DNA of 64,000 bases from UBA3210 sp963610315 (GTDB lineage Bacteria; Bacillota_I; Bacilli_A; RFN20; CAG-449). The position numbers and the translations under genes are program-made. Below, piece after piece: positions 10,148-17,681 of the stretch. The stretch is from assembly GCA_963610315.1 (NCBI GenBank), contig CAVDMV010000007.1, positions 1 through 64,000 on the forward strand. The letters run 5' to 3'. Numbering within the stretch: the first letter of the stretch is position 1; every line of letters starts with the position of its first letter. The notes beneath the pieces are model-generated. The model made no database searches. It worked only from the letters and a program-made list of their open reading frames with translations, and was not told where the DNA came from.

Positions 10148-10609
10148 TTATTTATTTTTATTTTCTTTTTCTAGTCTTAAACAATTTTGTTTCATCACTT
10201 CTAGACAATGTAAGAATGTATCTATTTCCTCTTGAGAAAGACCTTCAACTAATAATCGATCGTGAGAATAAATCTTCTTATCAAAATCATTAATGATATT
10301 TCTACCTAGTTCAGTAATAACGATTTTTTTACAACGATTATCTTGCGCATTCACTCTTTCAATTAGACCTTTTCTTTCCATTGTAGATAATACTTTTGAA
10401 CATGTTGATTTAGTCGTTTGTAATACTTTTTCTAAATCACATTGATGGATATCTTCTCCTTCATGTTCAATAATATATTTACAAATGAACATATTAGGTC
10501 CAGAAATTAATTCACCATAATTTCCTAATGAACGGACATATGAATCTATTTCTCTAGATAAGAGATTTTGTAACCTTCTTACTTCTCCTCCAATAAGTCT
10601 TTGTTTCAT
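10148..10609 (-). CDS. MarR-family transcriptional regulator
   Basis: A 153-residue winged-helix regulator. The DNA-binding core is recognisable: QCDLEKVLQTTKSTCSKVLS as the helix-turn-helix, then GLIERVNAQDNRCKKIVITE as the wing with the DxRxK-type basic loop, flanked by dimerisation helices. It precedes two ABC exporter genes on the same strand, the usual setting of a MarR repressor that releases an efflux operon when it binds a drug. A perfect palindrome overlaps the predicted transcription start just upstream, so autoregulation is likely. The start ATG follows AAGGAG at close spacing (4 nt). The inducer cannot be read from the sequence. Confidence 0.9.
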   Translation of the reverse strand: MKQRLIGGEVRRLQNLLSREIDSYVRSLGNYGELISGPNMFICKYIIEHEGEDIHQCDLEKVLQTTKSTCSKVLSTMERKGLIERVNAQDNRCKKIVITELGRNIINDFDKKIYSHDRLLVEGLSQEEIDTFLHCLEVMKQNCLRLEKENKNK

Positions 10610-10627
10610 AATTCTCCTTTTAGTTTG

Positions 10628-10680
10628 ATGTCGAACTGTTCGACATGCAACTATTATAGTGAGATTTCTTTTAATGTCAA
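10628..10680 (-). promoter_or_regulatory. Promoter and MarR operator
   Basis: On the minus strand a consensus -35 TTGACA (10675-10680) is 16 bp from a consensus -10 TATAAT (10653-10658). Immediately downstream, covering the expected transcription start, is the perfect palindrome ATGTCGAACTGTTCGACAT (10628-10646; 9-bp arms, 1-bp centre). This is the likely MarR-family operator. Confidence 0.8.
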
Positions 10681-10727
10681 TAGATTTTATTATATTTTTG
10701 AATCATATTTTAAAAGAATTGTAACAA

Positions 10728-10775
10728 CAAAAAACTGTTGATTAACCTATTTATTAAATAGATTTTTCAACAGTT
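10728..10775 (-). terminator. Terminator after the lipoprotein gene
   Basis: AACTGTTGA (10733-10741) pairs with TCAACAGTT (10767-10775); an inner CTATTT/AAATAG hairpin sits in the loop, and a T-run follows on the minus strand. It separates the lipoprotein gene from the marR promoter. Confidence 0.75.
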
Positions 10776-10807
10776 ATTTTTTTAATTCTTAAAAGAAGGA
10801 TTTTTAA

Positions 10808-13114
10808 TTAAGCCATTTTTGTTCCAGTTTTATTAACTACATTTTCTGAATATCCATCTTCTAAATGGAAAGTAATAGTTCCATTATCATTTACAGTAAA
10901 ATAATTATTTCCATCCCAATCACCAATAGTACCAAAACTACCTTTTTTAGTTGATGCATTATAAGTAAATGTTACAGTTACTTCAGTTCCATTAGAAGTA
11001 TCCATATAAGTAATTTCTTGTGTAGAACCTTCTACATAGATATTAAAGTAAACATCGTTTCCGCATTCATAATTTCCAGCTAATGAAGTTAAATCTGCGC
11101 TACTAGAACTATCTCCTCCAGTAGTAGAATAGCCTTCATTAAATGAATATAATGTAGTACCATCTTCACCTTTAACTGTTACATTTGCATTTGTAACAAA
11201 TGGATCTTCATCTGCAGTTACAATAGTAACTTTACTATTCATATGTAATGTACCATCAACATAATATGCTAAGCATTGATCAACTAGTGTAGTACCATTA
11301 TAGAAACCAAATAATACCGCTCCTGTAGTACCAGAAATTGTTGATAAAGTTTTAACTTTTGCGTTAGCTTTATCACTTTCACTAATCTTATTAGTACCAA
11401 TATACATATCACCAGTTAATGAACCAGTAGCACTATAAGTAATAGCCATTACTGAGCCACCATCATAGAACATCTTGAATCCTTTAGTTCCTTCAAAGAG
11501 GGCGTTAGATCCATCATATCCTTCAGGTAAAGAATCTTTAACTCCTGTTCCTACTGTTACATTACCATCACTAGAAGCAAAAATTGGTGTTGATCCACTG
11601 AAAGATTTCGCAGATGGACTTGCTACAGAGCCGCTGAAGCCATAAGCATTTCCACCATAGAAATTACCAGCTTTAACAATTGCAGCATTTTTATAAGCTT
11701 CCATATTTTTTTCACTGACTACAACTTCAATCTTAGAATATGTGTAGTTAGCATTTGGAGTATACTTCATAACTGTTTTACCAGCATAATCAGGTAATTT
11801 AGCTGAAATATCTTCTGTAGTAAAATCTGCCCATGAAGAACTATATCCCCAAGCATATTCAGTTGTATCAGAAGCAGTAGCGACTGCACCATATGTTGTT
11901 GAATATGCAGTTTTAGTTGCTTTAATTGAATTTGGTTGATATTCGCTAAAGCCTTCTTTTGAAGATGCAGAAACGTAGATAGTTTCACCATATTTCCATT
12001 TACCATCAAATGGTCTCTTGGTATATGTTTTTGTTTTATCTTCTGCAACAGTTTCATCAATTGTGAATAATTCAACATCTAAGTGAGTTACTTCAGCAGC
12101 TGAAAGTTCAACAATTGCTTCTTTTGAAGCATCAACAACTTCTGCTTTAACAGTTGAATTAATATTTCCCATTACGAATGAATATGTTTCGTATCCTTCA
12201 ACAACTGGAGTTTCATCTGCTTCAACAGTTTCACCATTAATAACAAAATCTTTTAATCTTAATTGGTTATTATGCTTTCTAGCAAAAGCACATTTTTGAC
12301 CAGCTCTTGCAAAGAATGTACTTGATTCTTCCCAAACTGAATTTCCTTCATCATCTGTTCCATTTTCAACATACATTTTGTAGATAAAATCTTGAGTTGT
12401 ATAATCTTTAGTATTATATGAACCAGTAATTGATCCAACTACTTCAGTATCAAAATCAGCCTTGAAATAAGCACCTAATACAGTTGGTTCGATAATAACA
12501 TTTGCGTCTGGCATTGTGAATTTATAGCCTGTAACTGAGTTACCAGTATAATCAACTTCAACTTCATCTTCACCATCCATGTAGTAGATTTTTAAGCCTT
12601 CAACTGAATAGCCTGAAACAGTACCGATTGTAAAGCTAACTTCTTCACCAGCATCTTTTCTAGTTGCTAAACCATCTGCATGTGATAATCCATTTTCATC
12701 ATTATAAGAAATTGAATGTGATTTAGCCGCGACTGTATCATAAGTAGTAACAACAAAATTAACATCTTCTTCACCTACTGTATATAAATAATAACGAATA
12801 CGACTATTTAATGAACTTGTTGAGCCTGATACAGTTTTATCACCGACTTTAACTGTATCAACTTCATAGTTTTCATCAGTTAAAACAACTGTTAATTGAA
12901 CTGTTTGACCCTTTTTTGCGCTTGTTGCATCAACATCAAGGTAAGCGCCTGTACCTTTAAGAGTTGTACTAACGCCGTAATATTTTATTACGCTACTTTC
13001 TGACGAAGTAGCTTCGCTAGTTGAAGTTGAAGAGGTAGTTCCACCTGCACAGCCTACAACACTTGCAAGAATTAATCCTGCACATAAGGTTCTAAGAATT
13101 ATTTTTCCTTTCAT
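10808..13114 (-). CDS. Surface lipoprotein with InlB B-repeat-like domains
   Basis: About 768 residues. The signal peptide ends in a lipobox (LILASVVGC), so Cys is lipidated and the protein is tethered outside the membrane, followed by a Ser/Thr-rich linker. Residues about 60-340 contain repeats of roughly 75 residues with a GEEVSFTIG...YKFTMPDANVI pattern, resembling divergent InlB B-repeats (Flg_new_2). The C-terminal 80 residues form a beta-rich module starting SLAGNYECG that resembles modules in the lipoprotein at 17682. I chose ATG at 13114 (GGAG at 9 nt) over an upstream frame starting at 13135. It is monocistronic, with its own promoter and terminator. Adhesion or substrate binding is plausible but unproven. 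Confidence 0.85.
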   Translation of the reverse strand: MKGKIILRTLCAGLILASVVGCAGGTTSSTSTSEATSSESSVIKYYGVSTTLKGTGAYLDVDATSAKKGQTVQLTVVLTDENYEVDTVKVGDKTVSGSTSSLNSRIRYYLYTVGEEDVNFVVTTYDTVAAKSHSISYNDENGLSHADGLATRKDAGEEVSFTIGTVSGYSVEGLKIYYMDGEDEVEVDYTGNSVTGYKFTMPDANVIIEPTVLGAYFKADFDTEVVGSITGSYNTKDYTTQDFIYKMYVENGTDDEGNSVWEESSTFFARAGQKCAFARKHNNQLRLKDFVINGETVEADETPVVEGYETYSFVMGNINSTVKAEVVDASKEAIVELSAAEVTHLDVELFTIDETVAEDKTKTYTKRPFDGKWKYGETIYVSASSKEGFSEYQPNSIKATKTAYSTTYGAVATASDTTEYAWGYSSSWADFTTEDISAKLPDYAGKTVMKYTPNANYTYSKIEVVVSEKNMEAYKNAAIVKAGNFYGGNAYGFSGSVASPSAKSFSGSTPIFASSDGNVTVGTGVKDSLPEGYDGSNALFEGTKGFKMFYDGGSVMAITYSATGSLTGDMYIGTNKISESDKANAKVKTLSTISGTTGAVLFGFYNGTTLVDQCLAYYVDGTLHMNSKVTIVTADEDPFVTNANVTVKGEDGTTLYSFNEGYSTTGGDSSSSADLTSLAGNYECGNDVYFNIYVEGSTQEITYMDTSNGTEVTVTFTYNASTKKGSFGTIGDWDGNNYFTVNDNGTITFHLEDGYSENVVNKTGTKMA

Positions 13115-13134
13115 ATAAATTATCTCCTTTAACA

Positions 13135-13187
13135 AATACTTTTTTAAGTATTAATATAAATTATACGCTTTTACATTTTTGTTTAAA
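13135..13187 (-). promoter_or_regulatory. Promoter and 5'-leader stem-loop of the lipoprotein gene
   Basis: A -10 box TATAAT (13160-13165) lies 16 bp from TTTAAA (13182-13187). The predicted transcript then begins with an inverted repeat AATACTT-N4-AAGTATT (13135-13152) ending 20 nt before the start codon. Confidence 0.5.
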
Positions 13188-13240
13188 TCATTTTAATTAA
13201 TTTTTCTTATTTTTTTAAGTTTTATTTTAGTTTCAAAGAA

Positions 13241-13269
13241 TAAAAATGAGCGAAATTTCTTTCGCTCAT
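13241..13269 (-). terminator. Terminator of the four-gene lipoprotein operon
   Basis: ATGAGCGAAA and TTTCGCTCAT form a perfect 10-bp stem (13246-13269) followed on the minus strand by TTTTTA, directly after the stop codon at 13273. Confidence 0.88.
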
Positions 13270-13272
13270 TCA

Positions 13273-14760
13273 TTATTTAGAATAAATTACGATAAATGTA
13301 GTCCCAGAAAAATAGAATTCTACTTTTAAATTATCTTTACTAGCTTCGTAATGTCCATTAGTTGAATTATATTTAATGCTGAAGCCATTATCTTTTAAAG
13401 TTTCGCGATAAGCAGTAGTTAATGAATTATCTAAATCATTAACTTTAATCGTTACTTTATTAGAAGAATCAATAACTTTATATTTAGAAGCAGTAAATGA
13501 AGGATAATTTTCTCCTACATAGCTAGTTGGAAATTCACTAGTTATAGTTGTATACGTAGGTGAAGACACCGTAATTTTCATTTGTAATGTACCAGAAGAG
13601 GATCCTTCACTAATATCATAAACATAATCAATTCTTATCAATTCATCAAAGCTAAGAGCAATATAACGTTCACTTGTTGAAGAATAACTAATTTCATAAC
13701 CTAAGGTTTGTAATTTACTTACATAAGCATAAATATCATCTATTTTTAAATTAGATTCTAAATAGAAATAACCATCTTCTTTGGTACTAGTAGAATTCTT
13801 ACTATAACCTAAATAAGTAAAGTTAGTAATTTCTGGAATATTAGTTTCATTAAAGTCACTACCGAAATAAGCTTTCATTTGTTCATAAGGCATAGAAGTA
13901 ACTTCATTAACCTTCATTCTTTCAAAGACTTGATAAGCTACTCCAGTAGAATATGAATATGATCTCATATCGATAATCGCGACTACTATTTCTTTATCAA
14001 CGTGAGTAGGATGAGGAAGCGTAAAATATTCTTGGAAATCACTAGTCATATTTAAACTAAATCCTGCATTAGTTAAGATACTTGCATATGTAAATAAGAA
14101 TAAATCACCATCTAAAGTAGAATCTTTCATTAAGATATAATTATAAGTTTCAGAATATTCATAAGTATGTGCGTTAGTGACTGGTAAATAAGGTAAGAGA
14201 TAACCAATCTTTTCATTCATTAGATTAATTTCTTCTTTAGAATATTCTTTTTCCATATAAATATGATAAGCATGAATAAAGTTTCCATTAAAAGAAGAAT
14301 CTTTAATGTTACTAGGAACAAAACCATAAGTAATATAGATTGCACCATTTCCATCTTCATCAGTTTTTGACATAAAATAACGATCATAACCTAATGAAGA
14401 ATCTCTACTAGTTAAAGTAAAGCCTTCTTTAATGAATGTTTGTCTAATTAATTCTAACTTTGATTCACTCGAATTAAGTTCATAAATAGATAATTCATCA
14501 ACATTAGAATCATTTTTATATGTTTCATATTTATATTCATCAAGACTAACAAATGGTAATGTAGTTCCTAAAGTTTCATTCATTACTTCTTTAATCGCTG
14601 CATTCCATTCAGTTTCTTTTATAAATGAAGAAGATGAAGAGGAGCTCGTTTCACTAGAAGAAGCACTTAGGTTAGAAGAAGAATTAGTATTATTACAGCT
14701 AATTGCATTTAAGCTAAATAATAACGTAAAAGATAGAATTAATAATTTTTTATTTTTCAT
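13273..14760 (-). CDS. Lipoprotein of unknown function with serine-rich linker
   Basis: A 495-residue protein with a lipoprotein signal peptide (lipobox LNAISC, Cys22) and a poly-Ser linker to about residue 45. The remainder shows several diverged copies of a unit of about 100 residues that includes phrases such as LQTLGYEISYSSTSERY and LKDNGFSIKYNSTNGHYEA, each reading as a helix followed by an antiparallel strand pair ending in aromatic residues. I recognise no named domain. It is the last gene of a four-gene lipoprotein operon, 16 nt after its neighbour, and ends at a strong terminator. Outer-surface location is firm; role is not known. Confidence 0.82.
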   Translation of the reverse strand: MKNKKLLILSFTLLFSLNAISCNNTNSSSNLSASSSETSSSSSSSFIKETEWNAAIKEVMNETLGTTLPFVSLDEYKYETYKNDSNVDELSIYELNSSESKLELIRQTFIKEGFTLTSRDSSLGYDRYFMSKTDEDGNGAIYITYGFVPSNIKDSSFNGNFIHAYHIYMEKEYSKEEINLMNEKIGYLLPYLPVTNAHTYEYSETYNYILMKDSTLDGDLFLFTYASILTNAGFSLNMTSDFQEYFTLPHPTHVDKEIVVAIIDMRSYSYSTGVAYQVFERMKVNEVTSMPYEQMKAYFGSDFNETNIPEITNFTYLGYSKNSTSTKEDGYFYLESNLKIDDIYAYVSKLQTLGYEISYSSTSERYIALSFDELIRIDYVYDISEGSSSGTLQMKITVSSPTYTTITSEFPTSYVGENYPSFTASKYKVIDSSNKVTIKVNDLDNSLTTAYRETLKDNGFSIKYNSTNGHYEASKDNLKVEFYFSGTTFIVIYSK

Positions 14761-14776
14761 ATTTTACTTCACCTCT

Positions 14777-15673
14777 TTATTTAAGACTATAATTTTTATA
14801 GTCTAGTACTTCTCCTTCAAAAGGAACCTGTTCACCTTGATAATAATCAAAATTAAAGACTGCTCTTCTCCAGTTAACTTTAGTTCCTGCAACGTATAAA
14901 GCATCATCTAATATTTCATAAGCATTAGAAATATAACCATCTTTAAAAGTAATTTCAAAGCTAACATTTAATTCTTCTGTTTTTGTTTTAGTTGATGCAT
15001 CAAATGCTTTTAAAGTATAAGAGAAAGAAAAATCTTTAGTTCCGTTATTATAGTTAAAATTTTCATAACTAACTTCGTAATTTTCTTTAGTTGAATACAT
15101 TAATAAAGCATCAAAATCACTAGAAATATAATTAGTTAAACCTAAATCAAATTCATTTAGATAATCTTCTGTTTTATTTACTTTTTGATAATAACTATTT
15201 TCATCTTTACTACTATAGTCACAAATATTATAGACATATTTATTATCTGCATAAGTTTGCATGATGTAATTTAAATCTAAGTTGTATTCGCCTGTGTCTT
15301 CATCTAAAGAACCATATGATCCATTTCTAACATTAATAACACCTACTGTTGAAGAACTATATCTAATAGTTGATGATTTATCTAATGTATGAAAAGAGAA
15401 AGGTTCATCCCCAGTAGTCATATAATAAGTGTTGTTATATAAAGATAAATCTCTTTTATAGATATTACCTTCCTTCGATTTAAGATAATTTTTAAATTTA
15501 GTAATTTCTTCTTCAAAAGATGAACTACTTTCGTTACTTGAATTTACTTCACTAGAAATAGGTGATGAAGTAGTGGATGAATATGAACTACTTTCATTAC
15601 TACTAGAAGGAGTAGAAGAACAACTAACTATTGTTAGTAAGGATAAGGATAATAATAAAATCTTCTTTTTCAT
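14777..15673 (-). CDS. Lipoprotein of unknown function
   Basis: A 298-residue lipoprotein: signal peptide with lipobox LTIVSC, then a Ser/Thr-rich linker (about 20-55). The mature part is beta-strand-rich with many Tyr, Asn and Asp residues and resembles small cell-surface lipoproteins that fold as LolA/LppX-like or cystatin-like barrels, but I cannot assign a family. It starts 1 nt after the stop of the 657-residue lipoprotein and uses an AAGG inside that gene's end, which implies translational coupling within the operon. Confidence 0.8.
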   Translation of the reverse strand: MKKKILLLSLSLLTIVSCSSTPSSSNESSSYSSTTSSPISSEVNSSNESSSSFEEEITKFKNYLKSKEGNIYKRDLSLYNNTYYMTTGDEPFSFHTLDKSSTIRYSSSTVGVINVRNGSYGSLDEDTGEYNLDLNYIMQTYADNKYVYNICDYSSKDENSYYQKVNKTEDYLNEFDLGLTNYISSDFDALLMYSTKENYEVSYENFNYNNGTKDFSFSYTLKAFDASTKTKTEELNVSFEITFKDGYISNAYEILDDALYVAGTKVNWRRAVFNFDYYQGEQVPFEGEVLDYKNYSLK

Positions 15674-15674
15674 A

Positions 15675-17648
15675 TTATGCCTTAACCTTATATTCTCTAG
15701 TAGCTAAATTAGGTATATCTTCTAAGAAAATAGAAGTTCCATCATTATTAGGTGAACCAAATGCATATCGACCTTCATCAATAAGTAAATAACCATCAAT
15801 AATTGAATAAGTAAAATTAGTTACAGTAGTCTCAGTAACTACAAAAGTTTTATTAGCGTGATAAGCTTCACTATCATAATTAGTAATAGTTAAAGTACCT
15901 TTACTAGAAGAACTATCGAAAGAAATTTCTCCAGTATAGAAATAAGTTGTTTTATATTTATCCATATAGAATGTTTTACCTTTAACTAAAGAAGAAACAT
16001 CATCATTATCTAAGATATAGAAATGATAAACATTGTAAACGCTAGGATTATCTTTTAAAGAAACTGTGATATTTACTTCACCTTTTTCTAAAGCATAAAC
16101 TGTTAAAGTAGATCCTTCTAACGAGGCTTTAGCTTTAGTTTCATCACTACTTGTAACGCTAAATTCAGTTGCTTTTGAAGCATTTTTTACAATTGTAAAT
16201 GAATAATTATTATTAATAAATAATGTGTTGTCGTGTGAACCAAATCTACCTAAGAATTCTCCTTTTTTTACATTACCGCTTCCGTCTACATCATTTTTAT
16301 AGATATTACATGATTCAGTATTAATACTAAAAGCGCTAACTTCTTTTTGAGTGACGACAATATCAACGCTTATTTCTTTTTCAACGTAAACGCCATATTT
16401 ATCTTTACCTGAATAAGTCGCAGTTAAAGTAGCTTTACCAGGACCTACAAGAGTAAAATGGCCAGAAGATTCTTTTTTAACAACTGCTTCATTAGATGAA
16501 GATTTATTAGTTAATGAAATATTAACTGCTTTTGAAGGAGTATAAGTCTTAGCTTCTAAGAAAATATATTTGCCGTCAACATCGATATTAGAATAATCAC
16601 TAACTACTTCCTTATTACCTTTAGAATTATAAGTTAAAATATTAACTTCACTAACATCTTCTAAGAAATAAGAATTTACATCGATTAAATCATCTTCATT
16701 AACTTTATCTCTAGTTTCATAACTTAAAGTCGCAGAATAATTATTCGCGCTTACATATGTATCAGTTGGATCAGATTTATTTGTATCAGTGGTAGTAACG
16801 TTATATGTTACATTTAATAATTTAGTTTTATCAGCATTAACTTCAAAACTTAATTCTTTATTAACAGTATAAACATCGTTTAAATCACCATCATAATTAT
16901 ATTCGACGGTTAAAAAATAATTAATATTACCATTATCTAAGTTTTTATAATAAATATCAGTAATGCCTTTAGCTAAAACATAATCATCGTTATATAAATC
17001 ATCTAACGCTGTTTCAACTTGTAAACAAACTTGTAAAGAAGTGTATTTGCTGTATTCACTTTCTAAGATAAATTGTCCATCAGTTAATCCGCCGGCATAA
17101 GCATCTGATGCTGTATTAACAATATAAACGGCACCTGCAGAATCTTGATAACTTGATACATTCTCATTTTCATAATCATAAACTGAATAATACATATTAA
17201 AAGAAACTTCTTTGTTATCGACATTAAAACGATCAATTTGACGTTTCTTTCTTCCTACAAAGGTGTCTTCTGCAAGAACTCTTCCCATTGGAGAAGTTCT
17301 TTTTAAAGTACCGGTCGAAGAAGATGAAGAATCTTCATAAACCTTTAAAGTTTCATTTTTTGTAACTGTATATCCATTAGATTTAGTTTCATTAATAATT
17401 GTCGCACCGCTTGAAAGATTATATTCACTCTTTTCTAAAGAAGCGACTAAGTTCCCTGCATCAATAAACGATAACTTATTTCCTACTTCTTCTGAACTAG
17501 AAGATGATAAGTTTGAAGATGAGCTCGTTTCACTTGAACTAGGTTCTGAAGTTGAAGATGAACTAGAAGAAGATGGAGTTACTGCGCAACCTACCATAAA
17601 AGATGTAATTAAACCTAAACTAACTAAAAGAATTATTTTCTTTTCCAT
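15675..17648 (-). CDS. Lipoprotein with Ig-like (BIG2-type) domain
   Basis: A 657-residue lipoprotein with signal peptide (lipobox SFMVGC) and poly-Ser linker to about 55. The first half is a beta-rich region of unknown family. Around residues 360-435 there is a bacterial Ig-like group 2 pattern (SSSNEAVVKKESSGHFTLVG, then GKATLTATYSGKD), and a second similar unit follows (about 480-545). The C-terminal 100 residues look like another small beta module. Such repeats usually serve as spacers or glycan-binding modules at the cell surface. RBS AGGAGGG precedes the ATG. Second gene of the lipoprotein operon. Confidence 0.83.
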   Translation of the reverse strand: MEKKIILLVSLGLITSFMVGCAVTPSSSSSSSTSEPSSSETSSSSNLSSSSSEEVGNKLSFIDAGNLVASLEKSEYNLSSGATIINETKSNGYTVTKNETLKVYEDSSSSSTGTLKRTSPMGRVLAEDTFVGRKKRQIDRFNVDNKEVSFNMYYSVYDYENENVSSYQDSAGAVYIVNTASDAYAGGLTDGQFILESEYSKYTSLQVCLQVETALDDLYNDDYVLAKGITDIYYKNLDNGNINYFLTVEYNYDGDLNDVYTVNKELSFEVNADKTKLLNVTYNVTTTDTNKSDPTDTYVSANNYSATLSYETRDKVNEDDLIDVNSYFLEDVSEVNILTYNSKGNKEVVSDYSNIDVDGKYIFLEAKTYTPSKAVNISLTNKSSSNEAVVKKESSGHFTLVGPGKATLTATYSGKDKYGVYVEKEISVDIVVTQKEVSAFSINTESCNIYKNDVDGSGNVKKGEFLGRFGSHDNTLFINNNYSFTIVKNASKATEFSVTSSDETKAKASLEGSTLTVYALEKGEVNITVSLKDNPSVYNVYHFYILDNDDVSSLVKGKTFYMDKYKTTYFYTGEISFDSSSSKGTLTITNYDSEAYHANKTFVVTETTVTNFTYSIIDGYLLIDEGRYAFGSPNNDGTSIFLEDIPNLATREYKVKA

Positions 17649-17681
17649 TTTTTAACCCTCCTAAAAACTTAAATTAAAATA

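Noticed and set aside
11767..12078. Lys/Gln-rich open frame inside the first lipoprotein gene
   Set aside because: Out-of-frame on the same strand within a well-supported lipoprotein gene.
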